Positions 20,901 to 28,840 of a stretch of DNA of 64,000 bases are shown here, piece by piece (positions within the stretch are counted from its first letter, which is position 1; each line of letters begins with the position of its first letter). Origin of the DNA: UBA6168 sp964573725 (lineage in GTDB: Bacteria; Bacteroidota; Bacteroidia; Chitinophagales; Saprospiraceae). The notes beneath the pieces were generated by a model. It made no database searches, was not told where the DNA came from, and saw only the letters and a list, made by a program, of their open reading frames with translations. Both the position numbers and the translations under genes were made by a program. The stretch is from contig CAZNLJ010000005.1 of assembly GCA_964573725.1 (NCBI GenBank), forward strand, positions 62,001 to 126,000. Direction: 5' to 3'.

Positions 20901-21253
20901 GGGCCGCCGGCCGCGGCATCCAGTTGCCGACCCGCGCTCTGGTACAGCCGGCCGCCCGTCATATGCCGGCCCAGGCCGGCGAGCGCACCGAACGGCAGGG
21001 ACAGGCTGTCCCCCGAAAGCTGGTAACCGGGCAACCCGGCGTCATCGTTCTGTACCCGCCAGTTTCCGGACCACCCCGTTCCACCGCCGGTTCCGTGCAA
21101 GGCCGTACCGCCTGTCGGAGCGTCAAACGGGTCATAGGCGAGATATTGGCAAACGGATTGTCCGAAGAGCGGCAGCGCCCACAGGGCGAGGAGCAGGGAT
21201 ACGGCTGTTCCGGAATGCCGGAGCCGGTTTGTGGCATACAGGTTGGGTCCCAT
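17969..21253 (-). CDS. Secreted PKD-domain protein with glycosidase-like region and MopE-type metal-binding motif
   Basis: 1094 residues from the ATG at 21253, which begins a signal peptide (TAVSLLLALWALPLFGQ); the frame runs 70 codons further upstream but into non-coding-looking sequence. Residues 35-290 resemble a concanavalin-like beta-sandwich (YDPFDAP, LYLGSTAGNG). A PKD domain follows (about 293-368, VWDFGDGSPADTG). Residues about 475-950 look like a TIM-barrel-type region with the line LEYSNEVWNWIFEQAHYN, reminiscent of secreted glycoside-hydrolase-like proteins of Bacteroidota; no family can be named safely. Near 968-1013 is a Cys/Asp-rich motif (DCNDHDPTIFPGAPEICGNG, then DDDCDGQVDE) typical of MopE-like metal-binding segments. 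The C-terminus is a beta-rich WTGAGDGHSWTDPANWS domain without a T9SS signal. Confidence 0.85.
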   Translation of the reverse strand: MGPNLYATNRLRHSGTAVSLLLALWALPLFGQSVCQYLAYDPFDAPTGGTALHGTGGGTGWSGNWRVQNDDAGLPGYQLSGDSLSLPFGALAGLGRHMTGGRLYQSAGRQLDAAAGGPFSNFVAAGEDAIGTQFGDTLWFSVLLEKSQDNNQSVFATLHDSSIPWCHSCADDQVAVGYFDGASGSGSERYWSLRIGDSVWTTPSGVVPEIPVLYVLGLVFEASGTTVHCYLLTDPAGLSAMPAPTLSRFSPSPLTFRSVGLYLGSTAGNGASDEIRLAESYACVTPDTSQAVDLPPVAVLTVTPSAGMAPLTVTCSADGSYDPEGGALQYVWDFGDGSPADTGSVVSHVYQTVGALPVTLTVSDPGGQTAGAVSQVLVLNEEGTFPCLSSFTLVREPDCTAHNGILDIHQAPETWTLRDAGGQVWPPTYGARLEDLPAGSYTYIGEGATGCRDSFELHLSVDSSTCAGWSPPACALAIGTNLGGLADWSPERPFRNVFKHVRARFIAYDPACNCWDNGNAAGIATDTNGYPSPIPQLYNGVQNLVRFVVSSEGANMPVGETFVFLYDGIGEIQFGGAVLVLSETPGRLVLQATTNGNIYFNLLHSEAADPVRNFRLVRLADEGQDLTAAPFYQGFLEKIGPFDVLRFMDWGATNNNPAVHWTDRSRPGEFSYASDRGVPYESMVQLANLTRKDLWICVPHAADSSYVASMAALFRDQLDPQLTIYLEYSNEVWNWIFEQAHYNTANAPAHLNYGRAMAEKAGFVFRVWHAVFGAEKDRVKRVLGLQAGFNYLNEQIMAQLPPSEWDYASPTSYLGLDHGTTGNPVLHAGSTPADILQNARHHWIEFQPALLQDYRNIRLFGKAAVNYEGGQHFVGNVFGVPYAYQQAMWDAQYDGGIYELYTEMLDSLRGWGSRLFANFSLASQQESVYGSWGVLADIDLPPPYLTTAPKYQALLDRMAWVDLDFDGVDSVFYACAPGASAGDCNDHDPTIFPGAPEICGNGSDDDCDGQVDEVQDLALPALWTGAGDGHSWTDPANWSIGTVPAPCHEVVIPAGATVDIPVGGEAAGHTLEVAPEGQLTAPVQAVMEIGGDGG

Positions 21254-21407
21254 CGGTTTTTTTTTTGAAAATACACAAATTCCATAAATGTGGAAAAAGT
21301 CCGATAAGATTTCCGACGCGAATCCCTGTCCGGCAAGGATAGGCCACAAGGGCCGTGGTTGGTTTGTTCGTCGTTTTGCAATATATTCGTAGGAGACGGC
21401 GGCCGCA

Positions 21408-22625
21408 TTGCGTCGGCTGTCCCACAAGTTGGGAAGCATCGCCGTGTACAGCCTCATCCGCAATCAAAATCCATTTCCATTGGGACGTCACATCAAACTG
21501 ATAAAGAGCGGCGCGGAATACTTTCGGGAGGCCGTCCGGGTCATGGATGCGGCCAAGACCGAGTTGCATGTGCAGACATATATCCTGACGGACGATGAGA
21601 CCGGTGGACAGGTCGTCGCGGCGCTCCTGCGGGCGCGGGAACGGGGGGTGGAGATTTTCCTGTTGCTGGATGCCTTCGGTTCCGGAAGCCTGCCGCGTCC
21701 CTTGGTTGTCCGGCTGAAGGAAAACGGGATCCGCGTGCGGTTTTTCTCGCCCTTGTTCACGTACAAGGGACGCTTTTTCGGCCGACGGTTACACCACAAG
21801 GTCATCCTGGCGGACCGGGCGGTGGCCATCATCGGCGGAATCAATTTCAGCAACGCTTACAGTGGCTTCCATGGAGCCGTGCCTTGGTTGGACTTTGCCG
21901 TGGTGTTGCGGGGGGATGCGTGCCGCCCGGTGCATAAGATTTGTGCGGAGCTTTGGGGCAAGCTGCATCCGGTGAGCCGGTTCCCGTTCCGTCGGGAGCG
22001 GATACGGCCGGGAATACGGTTACGGACCGCGGTGATCCACAACGATTGGTTCCGATACCGCAACCAGGTGGATGCCCGGTACCGGACCATGCTCCGGGAA
22101 GCGAAGGACCAGATCCTGATCGTAGCCGGTTACTTCCTTCCCGGGTACCGATTCCGGCGTGCCTTGGAGGGGGCCGTCCGACGGGGTGTCAAGGTACGGA
22201 TCATCCTGGCGGGCCAATCGGATGTGCGGATGTTGAAATCAGCCTCCCGTCACCTGTACGGAACCCTGTTGGGATGGGGTGTGGAGATTTACGAGTGGCA
22301 GGATTCGGTTCTGCATGCGAAGGCGATGATGGTGGACCATCGTTGGCTGACGCTGGGCTCTTTCAACCTGAATTATCTCAGCACCTACGGCAGCATAGAG
22401 ACCAATATCGAGAGTACCGAGCCGGCCTTGCTGCGGGATTTTTCGAGGACCATGCAATCGGTGCTGGCGCGTTGCGGGAAAGTGACGGACCATGTGTTCC
22501 TGCAGCAGGACGGTTGGTGGCGGCGCCTGCAGGATGCCTTGTCGTATCGGCTGATGCGGCGGGCCTTGCTGCTGCTGACATTTTTTGCTTACAAGCGGAG
22601 GGGGGAAACCACTTTTCGGGAGTGA
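21408..22625 (+). CDS. Phospholipase D superfamily protein, cardiolipin synthase-like
   Basis: 405 residues with two HKD motifs: HHKVILAD (H129, K131, D136) followed by GGINFSNA, and HAKAMMVD (H303, K305, D310) followed by GSFNLN. Paired HKD half-sites form one active site that transfers phosphatidyl groups; cardiolipin synthases condense two phosphatidylglycerols or use phosphatidylethanolamine. Its size and the lack of N-terminal membrane helices are closer to the ClsB type than ClsA. No ATG is available before residue 46, which lies inside the conserved fold, so a TTG at 21408 (with AGGAG at 21391-21395) is the likely start; a GTG at 21444 is an alternative. It is divergent from the PKD protein gene, with about 150 bases between them. 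Confidence 0.85.
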   Translation: MRRLSHKLGSIAVYSLIRNQNPFPLGRHIKLIKSGAEYFREAVRVMDAAKTELHVQTYILTDDETGGQVVAALLRARERGVEIFLLLDAFGSGSLPRPLVVRLKENGIRVRFFSPLFTYKGRFFGRRLHHKVILADRAVAIIGGINFSNAYSGFHGAVPWLDFAVVLRGDACRPVHKICAELWGKLHPVSRFPFRRERIRPGIRLRTAVIHNDWFRYRNQVDARYRTMLREAKDQILIVAGYFLPGYRFRRALEGAVRRGVKVRIILAGQSDVRMLKSASRHLYGTLLGWGVEIYEWQDSVLHAKAMMVDHRWLTLGSFNLNYLSTYGSIETNIESTEPALLRDFSRTMQSVLARCGKVTDHVFLQQDGWWRRLQDALSYRLMRRALLLLTFFAYKRRGETTFRE

Positions 22626-22641
22626 CGGAAGCGGGACGGTG

Positions 22642-22669
22642 GCCAGCAGTGCCGGCGGGCACTGCTGGC
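22642..22669. terminator. Bidirectional terminator-like hairpin
   Basis: A perfect 12-base inverted repeat (GCCAGCAGTGCC, loop GGCG, GGCACTGCTGGC) lies between the convergent cardiolipin-synthase-like gene and sucC. There is no clear U tract on either side, so termination efficiency is uncertain. Confidence 0.6.
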
Positions 22670-22686
22670 TTGGACGCGGAAACCGG

Positions 22687-23889
22687 TCAGGAAAGCACCT
22701 CCTGGACGAGGCCGGCGGCTTCCTGCAACAGGATGGCGGACCGCACCTGGAGGCCGGAGTTGTCGATGATTTCCTTGGCGATATCGGCATTGGTACCTTG
22801 GAGTCGCACGATGATGGGGACATCGATATTGCCCATGTTGCGATAAGCATCCACGACCCCTTGCGCCACGCGGTCGCAGCGGACGATACCGCCGAAGATA
22901 TTGATGAGGATGGCCTTGACGGCGGGGTCCTGCAGGATGATGCGGAAGGCCTGTTCCACACGGGCGGCATCCGCCGTTCCGCCGACATCGAGGAAATTGG
23001 CCGGTTCCCCACCGGAAAGCTTGATGATGTCCATCGTGGCCATGGCCAATCCGGCGCCGTTGACCATGCACCCGACGTTGCCGTCGAGTTTGACGTAATT
23101 GAGGTCGAACTCCTTGGCCTGCACTTCCGTCGGGTCTTCCTCGTCCTTGTCGCGCATGGCGGCCAGGTCGGGGTGGCGGTAGAGGGCGTTTTCATCGAGG
23201 GACACTTTGCAGTCCACCGCGACAATCCGGTCATCCGGGGTTTTCAGGCAGGGATTGATTTCGAAGAGGGTTGCGTCGGCCCCGATGAAAGCTTGGTACA
23301 GGCTGTCGATGAAGCGCACCATGTGCTTGAAGGCTGCGCCGCCGAGACCGAGGTTGAAGGCGATTTTCCGGCATTGGAAGGCTTGTAGGCCGAGCGTCGG
23401 GTGCACATATTCCTTGTGGACCAGATGCGGTGTCTCCTCGGCCACCTTTTCGATGTCCATGCCGCCTTCCGTCGAGTAAATGATGACGTTGCACTTGCGT
23501 TCCCGGTCCATGAGTATGGAGACGTAATACTCCTTGCAGGCGCTGAAATCGGGACGGTAGCTGTCCTCCGCCACCAGGACCTTGCGGACCAGTTTGCCGG
23601 GACCTTCCATCCCGCCGGGTGTCTGGGGCGTACGGAGCATCATGCCGAGGATATTACCGGCATGCAACTTCAGTTCGTCGAGGTTCTTGGCCAGTTTGAC
23701 CCCACCGCCTTTCCCGCGGCCACCGGCATGTATCTGTGCTTTGACCACGGTGAATTCAGTTCCCGTTTGCGCCCGAATCTGGTTCCAACCCGCCACGGCT
23801 TCCTCGACGCTGTCCGCGACGAAGCCTTCCTGGATGGCGACCCCATATTTTTTCAGCAAGGATTTACCCTGGTATTCATGAAGGTTCAT
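22687..23889 (-). CDS. sucC: Succinyl-CoA synthetase (ADP-forming) subunit beta
   Basis: 400 residues, the usual size for SucC. It begins MNLHEYQGKSLLKKYG, the typical start of the ATP-grasp domain, and contains KAQIHAGGRGKGGGVKLA and the C-terminal ligase signature GGIVRCDRVAQGV with FLDVGGTA. With SucD it forms the citric-acid-cycle enzyme that makes ATP from succinyl-CoA. No sucD gene lies beside it here, so the alpha subunit must be encoded elsewhere. A good -7 box lies just upstream of the start, and a hairpin separates it from the convergent gene downstream, so it is probably transcribed alone. Confidence 0.97.
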   Translation of the reverse strand: MNLHEYQGKSLLKKYGVAIQEGFVADSVEEAVAGWNQIRAQTGTEFTVVKAQIHAGGRGKGGGVKLAKNLDELKLHAGNILGMMLRTPQTPGGMEGPGKLVRKVLVAEDSYRPDFSACKEYYVSILMDRERKCNVIIYSTEGGMDIEKVAEETPHLVHKEYVHPTLGLQAFQCRKIAFNLGLGGAAFKHMVRFIDSLYQAFIGADATLFEINPCLKTPDDRIVAVDCKVSLDENALYRHPDLAAMRDKDEEDPTEVQAKEFDLNYVKLDGNVGCMVNGAGLAMATMDIIKLSGGEPANFLDVGGTADAARVEQAFRIILQDPAVKAILINIFGGIVRCDRVAQGVVDAYRNMGNIDVPIIVRLQGTNADIAKEIIDNSGLQVRSAILLQEAAGLVQEVLS

Positions 23890-23919
23890 ACGATGGATGA
23901 TATTAGTTTACGTTGGCCG

Positions 23920-23927
23920 CAAATATA
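23920..23927 (-). promoter_or_regulatory. Candidate -7 promoter box for sucC
   Basis: On the minus strand this reads TATATTTG, an exact match to the Bacteroidota -7 consensus TAnnTTTG, 30 bases before the sucC ATG. No good -33 TTTG was found at the right spacing, so the call rests on the -7 box alone. Confidence 0.45.
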
Positions 23928-23940
23928 CGTTAATCCGGCG

Positions 23941-23957
23941 GGTGCGACGGGCGCACC
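23941..23957 (-). terminator. Short hairpin after the TonB-dependent receptor gene
   Basis: GGTGCG, loop ACGGG, CGCACC lies three bases past the receptor stop codon. It has a six-base stem and no U tract, so it is only a possible terminator. Confidence 0.35.
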
Positions 23958-23960
23958 GGT

Positions 23961-26321
23961 TTAAAAATTGAAGGTCAGTCCGACGCTGGGCATGATGGGC
24001 AGTTGGTTGACCCGTTGGTTTCGAACCCGGTCAAAATAGAAGATATTGTCCCGATTGTAGAGGTTGGTGGCGCTCGCCACTGCCTCCAGGCTGGTATGTT
24101 TGGAAAACTTGAAGGTCCGTTTGATGGAAACATCGAACCGGTGGTAGGCGGGGAGCCTGCCTCCGTTCCGTTTGCCGTCCAACACGATGCCGAGGTTACC
24201 GTTTCCGGTCAGGGGGTCCTGGTCGAGTCCTTCCTGGAAGCTGAAGTTGTTGTAGAAGCCCTGGGACAGGGTAAAAGGAAAGCCGGATCCCAGGTTCCAG
24301 CGGGCGGCGGCCTCCCAGTCCTTGTTTTCACCGAACCGGTAGGTGGTCAGGAAGTTGATGTTGTGCCGACGGTCGAAAATGGTGGGGTATACTTGCAGTC
24401 CGTCGTTCCGGTTGACATAGGCATGTGAATAGGTGCTCCAAACGTAGAGTGGGCCTTTCTCGTATCGGAGGGTGAAGTCGATCCCGTAGGCATCCCCGGT
24501 TTCGGTCACGAAATTGGGGTCCGAGGGGTCCAGTTTGTTCCGATTTATTTGGATCAGCTGGGTGAAGCGCTTGTAATAAGGTTCCACATTGAGTTCGATG
24601 TGGTTGGTCAGGTCGATTTCCACCCCTGCCACGGCATGGATGGCCTTCTGGAGCCGATGCGGGGCGGCCTCCCTGCTGTTGGGCAAGGTCACCCTTTCCT
24701 CCGGACCGGTCAGGAACCCGACGAACAGGTTGACGACATCCAATTCGTTGACGCTGCTGATGAGATTCTGCGAATAATATCCCGCCGCCGCCTTGAAGCG
24801 GAGCCTGTCGGTAGCATTGAACTTTGCACCGAACCGCGGTTCCATGTTGGAGGCAGCCTGGGAGGGATAGAATTGTGCCCGGAAGCTGGGTTCGACGATC
24901 CAATCGCCCAGTTTGTATTTCAATTTGATGAATCCGGCGAGTTCCGTGGTGAAGCTGTTCTGTCGGATCGTATTGCCCACGAAATTGCGGAACTCGAAAC
25001 GGGTGTCCATCCCGTTTATTTCGAAGCCGTATTTCACTTCGTTCCGGAGACCGTAGTAGGTGAAATCCAGCAATACGTTGTAGTTGCTGATGCTGCTGGT
25101 GCGGGGAATGCCGTCCGCATCGAGCAGTTCGATATCATAGGCCGAATAGGCGGTGGTTCCGCCGATGACGAGGTTGGAGTTGAGGGGGATCAGGGTGAAG
25201 TTGGCACCTCCGCCGGTGGTGTTCCACTGGAGGCTGGCGACACCGGCATAATCCACCCGGTCGCGGAAGTTGAAACCGAAAAGGTTGAGCTTGCTCCCGT
25301 TGGCGGCGACGAAGGAGAGCTTCCCGTACAGGTCGGTGAAATTGAACGGCAGCCGGTTCAACTGGTCCGGTGATACGGAGGTGTCCCCGGTAGCCCGGTA
25401 GAAGGAGGTGTCCACCGCATAGCTGTATAGCAGGGGACTGGTTTCGTTGATGTAGGAGTGTTTGCCGGTGAACAGGAAGGATGTGCTTCCGCCGCCTTCC
25501 CGGAATTTGCGGATCGGTCCTTCCAGGACAGCCTTGGCCTGGAATGGATTGGCACTGACCAAGCCCCCGTAGCGGGTCTTGTTCCCTTCCCGGGTACGCA
25601 GGTCTATGACCGCGGACATACGCCCGCCGTACTCCGCATTGAAACCGGCCGTGAGCACATCCGCCGAACGGATGGTCTCCGTCTCGAATACGGAGAAGAA
25701 ACCGATGCTGTGGAAAGGATTGAAAATCGTCATGCCGTCCAGCATGATGCGGTTCTGGACGGGCGATCCCCCGCGGATGTATATCTGTCCGCCCTGGTCA
25801 CCTGTGGAGATGATGCCGGGTAAGACCGGCAGGTATTGCGCGATATCCGCTTGTCCGCCGGTCCCGGGCAGGGACTTGATCTGATTGGCGGTGATGGTGA
25901 CCTTGGAGATCTGGATATCGGACCGGGCTTTTTCCCGTCGGGCGGAAAGCTCCACCGTACCCAGGGAAATGCCGCTTTGTTTCATGGTCATCCGCTGGTT
26001 GACGATGCCGCCGTCGATAATGGTGACCGCCGCCGCAACACTGTCATAACCCAGGTAGGTCGCGACGACCACGTAGTTGCCCGGCGGCACATTACCGATG
26101 CTGAAGAAGCCTTCCTCGTCCGTATTGGTACCGATGGTGGTTCCCTGGAGTTGGATGGTACCGAACAGGATGGGTTCGCCGGTATCCCGATCGTATACGT
26201 TCCCCCGGACCGTTCCGCCTTTTTGTGCAAAGGTCAGCAAGGAGAAGAGGAGGAACAGCAGGGTGATAAGGAATCGCCCGGAACTGCGATCCGGGCATGA
26301 GGCGGTAGAAAAGGCGTACAT
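23961..26321 (-). CDS. TonB-dependent outer-membrane receptor with carboxypeptidase-like regulatory domain
   Basis: 786 residues. A signal peptide ends near LLTFAQ. A CarboxypepD_reg-like beta domain follows (about 37-115, GNVYDRDTGEPILFGTIQLQ), then the plug domain (about 125-235, with YLPVLPGIISTGDQGGQIYI and RGGSPVQNRIMLDG), and then a 22-strand-type barrel ending in the aromatic VGLTFNF. Such receptors import ligands across the outer membrane using energy from TonB-ExbBD. There is no SusD partner beside it, so it is not an obvious polysaccharide utilisation locus, and the substrate cannot be told from sequence. The TonB protein near 62 kb in this window could serve it. Confidence 0.9.
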   Translation of the reverse strand: MYAFSTASCPDRSSGRFLITLLFLLFSLLTFAQKGGTVRGNVYDRDTGEPILFGTIQLQGTTIGTNTDEEGFFSIGNVPPGNYVVVATYLGYDSVAAAVTIIDGGIVNQRMTMKQSGISLGTVELSARREKARSDIQISKVTITANQIKSLPGTGGQADIAQYLPVLPGIISTGDQGGQIYIRGGSPVQNRIMLDGMTIFNPFHSIGFFSVFETETIRSADVLTAGFNAEYGGRMSAVIDLRTREGNKTRYGGLVSANPFQAKAVLEGPIRKFREGGGSTSFLFTGKHSYINETSPLLYSYAVDTSFYRATGDTSVSPDQLNRLPFNFTDLYGKLSFVAANGSKLNLFGFNFRDRVDYAGVASLQWNTTGGGANFTLIPLNSNLVIGGTTAYSAYDIELLDADGIPRTSSISNYNVLLDFTYYGLRNEVKYGFEINGMDTRFEFRNFVGNTIRQNSFTTELAGFIKLKYKLGDWIVEPSFRAQFYPSQAASNMEPRFGAKFNATDRLRFKAAAGYYSQNLISSVNELDVVNLFVGFLTGPEERVTLPNSREAAPHRLQKAIHAVAGVEIDLTNHIELNVEPYYKRFTQLIQINRNKLDPSDPNFVTETGDAYGIDFTLRYEKGPLYVWSTYSHAYVNRNDGLQVYPTIFDRRHNINFLTTYRFGENKDWEAAARWNLGSGFPFTLSQGFYNNFSFQEGLDQDPLTGNGNLGIVLDGKRNGGRLPAYHRFDVSIKRTFKFSKHTSLEAVASATNLYNRDNIFYFDRVRNQRVNQLPIMPSVGLTFNF

Positions 26322-26473
26322 GAATGGCAGGTAATTTTTATTTCCTAAACTTTTGTTTCGGCATCCGAGTCAGGCCCGGGCACAGTTACCCAGGCCGAAA
26401 AATTCCGGTACGGGCAGCGGTTGTCGAAGTTCCCCGGTATGGACTGGCCTGCCCGGTCGGGTACCGGACCATC

Positions 26474-26488
26474 CGCGGGCGTCCCGCG
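26474..26488 (-). terminator. Hairpin after the SlyD-like gene
   Basis: CGCGGG, loop CGT, CCCGCG sits five bases past the stop codon of the prolyl isomerase gene. The stem is short and GC-rich with no U tract, so this is a tentative terminator. Confidence 0.4.
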
Positions 26489-26493
26489 TCCGG

Positions 26494-27000
26494 TCAGTGG
26501 TCATGCCCGCCGGGTCCGTGGACATGCCCGTGGGCCAATTCACTTTCCGTCGCCTCGCGGATCGTATCCACCTTGACCGTAAAATAGAGGTCCACACCGG
26601 CCATGGGATGATTGAAGTCGATGGTGACACTGTCCTTGTTGATTTCCAGGACCACCCCGGTCAACCGGTTGCCGTGGCTGTCGGACATGGGGATGGTATT
26701 TCCGATGACCAGCATGTCCTCGGCCAGCTGGCCGTCCACCATGAAGGCATCGAGCGGCAGGTCCACCACCCTTTCCATCTCCCGCAGCCCGTAGGCCTCG
26801 TCGCTCGGGATCCCGAAGGCTACCTCGTCACCGACCGTCTTTCCGGCCAGGTTCTCCTCGAAAGCGGGCAACAACTGACCCGCCCCGAACAGGAAGACCA
26901 AAGGTTCGCTACCGAAGGTCTCTTCCACCAAGTCCCCTTCCGGGTCGCTTTCCTGCAGCCGGTAGTGCACGGAAACGACCTTGTTTTTTCCAATAATCAT
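26494..27000 (-). CDS. SlyD-like FKBP-type peptidyl-prolyl cis-trans isomerase
   Basis: 168 residues from the ATG at 27000 (MIIGKNKVVSVHYRL); the frame continues upstream but that part does not resemble the family. The FKBP half (about 1-75) carries PLVFLFGAGQLLPAFEENLA, and the inserted IF/flap chaperone domain lies between about 75 and 125, with a return to the FKBP fold at VTIDFNHPMAGVDLYFTV. The C-terminus HGHVHGPGGHDH is His-rich, as in SlyD proteins that bind nickel and other divalent metals. It acts as a folding helper and possibly in metal handling. No hydrogenase or urease genes lie nearby to fix the metal role. Confidence 0.93.
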   Translation of the reverse strand: MIIGKNKVVSVHYRLQESDPEGDLVEETFGSEPLVFLFGAGQLLPAFEENLAGKTVGDEVAFGIPSDEAYGLREMERVVDLPLDAFMVDGQLAEDMLVIGNTIPMSDSHGNRLTGVVLEINKDSVTIDFNHPMAGVDLYFTVKVDTIREATESELAHGHVHGPGGHDH

Positions 27001-27238
27001 GGCATCGGATTTACGATGAGGGGAGGATGTCCAGGCCTTTCGGAACAGCGGCGGGCAGGATGCGGTATTCGCGGCAGCACATGCGCCTTCTCTCATCCGT
27101 TTTTGATCGGGGGTAAAAGTAAGAATAAATGCGTTGCCGGCATACCGGGCCGTCAATTAATGCGGATCGGTACCGCTTGGATGCCGGCCGGAAATCCCGA
27201 TGTTGTCGTTCGGATTACAACCGGTTCGGCCGGGCTGT

Positions 27239-28528
27239 TCAACGGCCGCACAGGGATCCGATGGCCTCCACCAGGGTGTCCAGCTCCGAGCGGGTCGTAT
27301 ACACGTTCGGGGTAATCCGGACCCCGTGTATGTTTTCCCAATCTATGGCGACGGTATGGATCTTGTACCGGTCGAAAAGCCGGCTGCTGACCTCCGCCGG
27401 TGTCTTGCCGGCCACCTGCAACAGGGCGATGGCACAGGATGCCGAAGCGTCCAGCGGACTGCCGAAAGACACCTCCGGCCATTCCGCCACCCGGGAGGTC
27501 CAATACGTCTTCAGGTATTGGAGCCGTTCCATCTTCCGCGCGCCGCCGATCAGCTCGTGGAACAGGATGGCCTGTCCGATTCCCTGTTCGATTGCGAAGG
27601 AACGGGTTCCCAGGTTTTCGAACTTCCGGATATCCCCGCTCTTGGGATCGGGAGCGGCCAGGAGCGGGTACAAGGAGGCGATTTTTTCCTGACGGACATA
27701 AAGCAGCCCGGTCCCGAAGGGAGCACAAAGCCATTTGTGCAGGCTCGTCCCAAAGTAGTCGCAATTGAGTTCGGGAATGGAATACGTGATGTGGGCAAAA
27801 GTATGGGCGGCATCCACCAGCACCTCGATGCCCCGGGCTTTCGCGGCATCCGCAATCCGACGGACCGGCAACAGTTGCCCGTTCCAGTTGATCATGTGGG
27901 TGATATGCACCACTTTCGTACGGGCGCCGAACGCGGCCAGGTAGTGTTCCGCCAGGGTGTCCGGCGTCTCCGCCGGCAAGGGCAGGTCGACCCATCTCAA
28001 GACGATGCCGTCCCGCATCTCCCGTTGTTTCCAGGCGTTGATCATATTCGGATAATCCTGGCGGGACAACACGACCTCGTCCCCCCGTTCCAGCGGCAGA
28101 CCGAATATCACGGTTTCCAAGGCTTCCGAGGAATTGCGCTGGATGGCCAGTTCCTCCGGCGAACACCCCGCCAGGGCCGCCAATTGCCTGCGCAGCGGCT
28201 CCCGTCCCTGGTCCAGGACGCGCCACATGTAATAACTGGGCGCTTCGTTGCTGAGGGCATGGAAGCGTTCCACGGCCTCCTGCACCGCCTTGGGCTGGGG
28301 ACTGACTCCGCCGTTGTTGAGGTTCACCATCGTCGGGGAGACGGTGTACGCTTGCCGGACCTGGTGCCAGAAATCCTCAGAAACCGGCGGATGATCGGAC
28401 GAACCGGCCGGTTCCTGTGCTGGACCGAGCTGCGGCAGCCCGGGAAAGGACGGCATGGACAGCAGCGTTCCGCCGGCCGTTGTTCCGGCCAGGGTGGCGA
28501 TTTCTTTCAGGAAACTTCTTCGGGACAT
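27239..28528 (-). CDS. Tat-exported class V aminotransferase-family PLP enzyme
   Basis: 429 residues. The N-terminus MSRRSFLKEIATLAG has the twin-arginine consensus SRRxFLK followed by a hydrophobic stretch, so the folded enzyme is probably exported by Tat. The rest is a class V aminotransferase fold of the isopenicillin-N-epimerase/cysteine-desulfurase-like group: VNLNNGGVSPQPK near 68-80, the PLP-contacting Asp in VDAAHTFAH (D239), and the Schiff-base lysine in GTSLHKWLCAPFGTG (K265). The substrate is unknown; family members act on amino acids as epimerases, lyases or transaminases. Cofactor-loaded enzymes are typical Tat cargo. No neighbour suggests a pathway; the nearest genes are the prolyl isomerase and a T9SS cargo protein, both apparently separate. 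Confidence 0.9.
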   Translation of the reverse strand: MSRRSFLKEIATLAGTTAGGTLLSMPSFPGLPQLGPAQEPAGSSDHPPVSEDFWHQVRQAYTVSPTMVNLNNGGVSPQPKAVQEAVERFHALSNEAPSYYMWRVLDQGREPLRRQLAALAGCSPEELAIQRNSSEALETVIFGLPLERGDEVVLSRQDYPNMINAWKQREMRDGIVLRWVDLPLPAETPDTLAEHYLAAFGARTKVVHITHMINWNGQLLPVRRIADAAKARGIEVLVDAAHTFAHITYSIPELNCDYFGTSLHKWLCAPFGTGLLYVRQEKIASLYPLLAAPDPKSGDIRKFENLGTRSFAIEQGIGQAILFHELIGGARKMERLQYLKTYWTSRVAEWPEVSFGSPLDASASCAIALLQVAGKTPAEVSSRLFDRYKIHTVAIDWENIHGVRITPNVYTTRSELDTLVEAIGSLCGR

Positions 28529-28779
28529 TTTCTTGCTTGATTGTGGTAACTGCGTCCAAAAAACTTATTTCTTACCCTATCCGAACCGCTCGAGGCCGGT
28601 GGGTCAGGGGCCTGCCGCAGGCAATGCTGCGGGATGGGTTACGAATCCCCCGCGCCGGTTTGCCCGGATAAAGAAAACAGGGGATCGTACCGCGACGACA
28701 AGCCGGAAACCTGAGGTCGACGGCTGCCTATTTTCCGACAGCCGTTCCGGCGGGAACCGCAAAGCCAGGGTCAAGGTAC
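28529..28779. other. Intergenic region without an evident gene
   Basis: The 250 bases upstream of the Tat-exported aminotransferase hold no supported reading frame. The part next to that gene is AT-richer and may contain its promoter, but no exact TAnnTTTG box was found. Confidence 0.5.
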
Positions 28780-28815
28780 AAAAAACGCCGGACTGTATTG
28801 CACAGTCCGGCGTTT
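28780..28815 (-). terminator. Rho-independent terminator of the T9SS cargo gene
   Basis: A 14-base stem (ACGCCGGACTGT paired with ACAGTCCGGCGT, extended by A-T pairs) with a five-base loop. On the minus strand it is followed by a run of six T, and it lies about 25 bases past the stop codon of the gene at 28841. Confidence 0.85.
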
Positions 28816-28840
28816 CCGCATTCCGATGGTCGACGGAATA

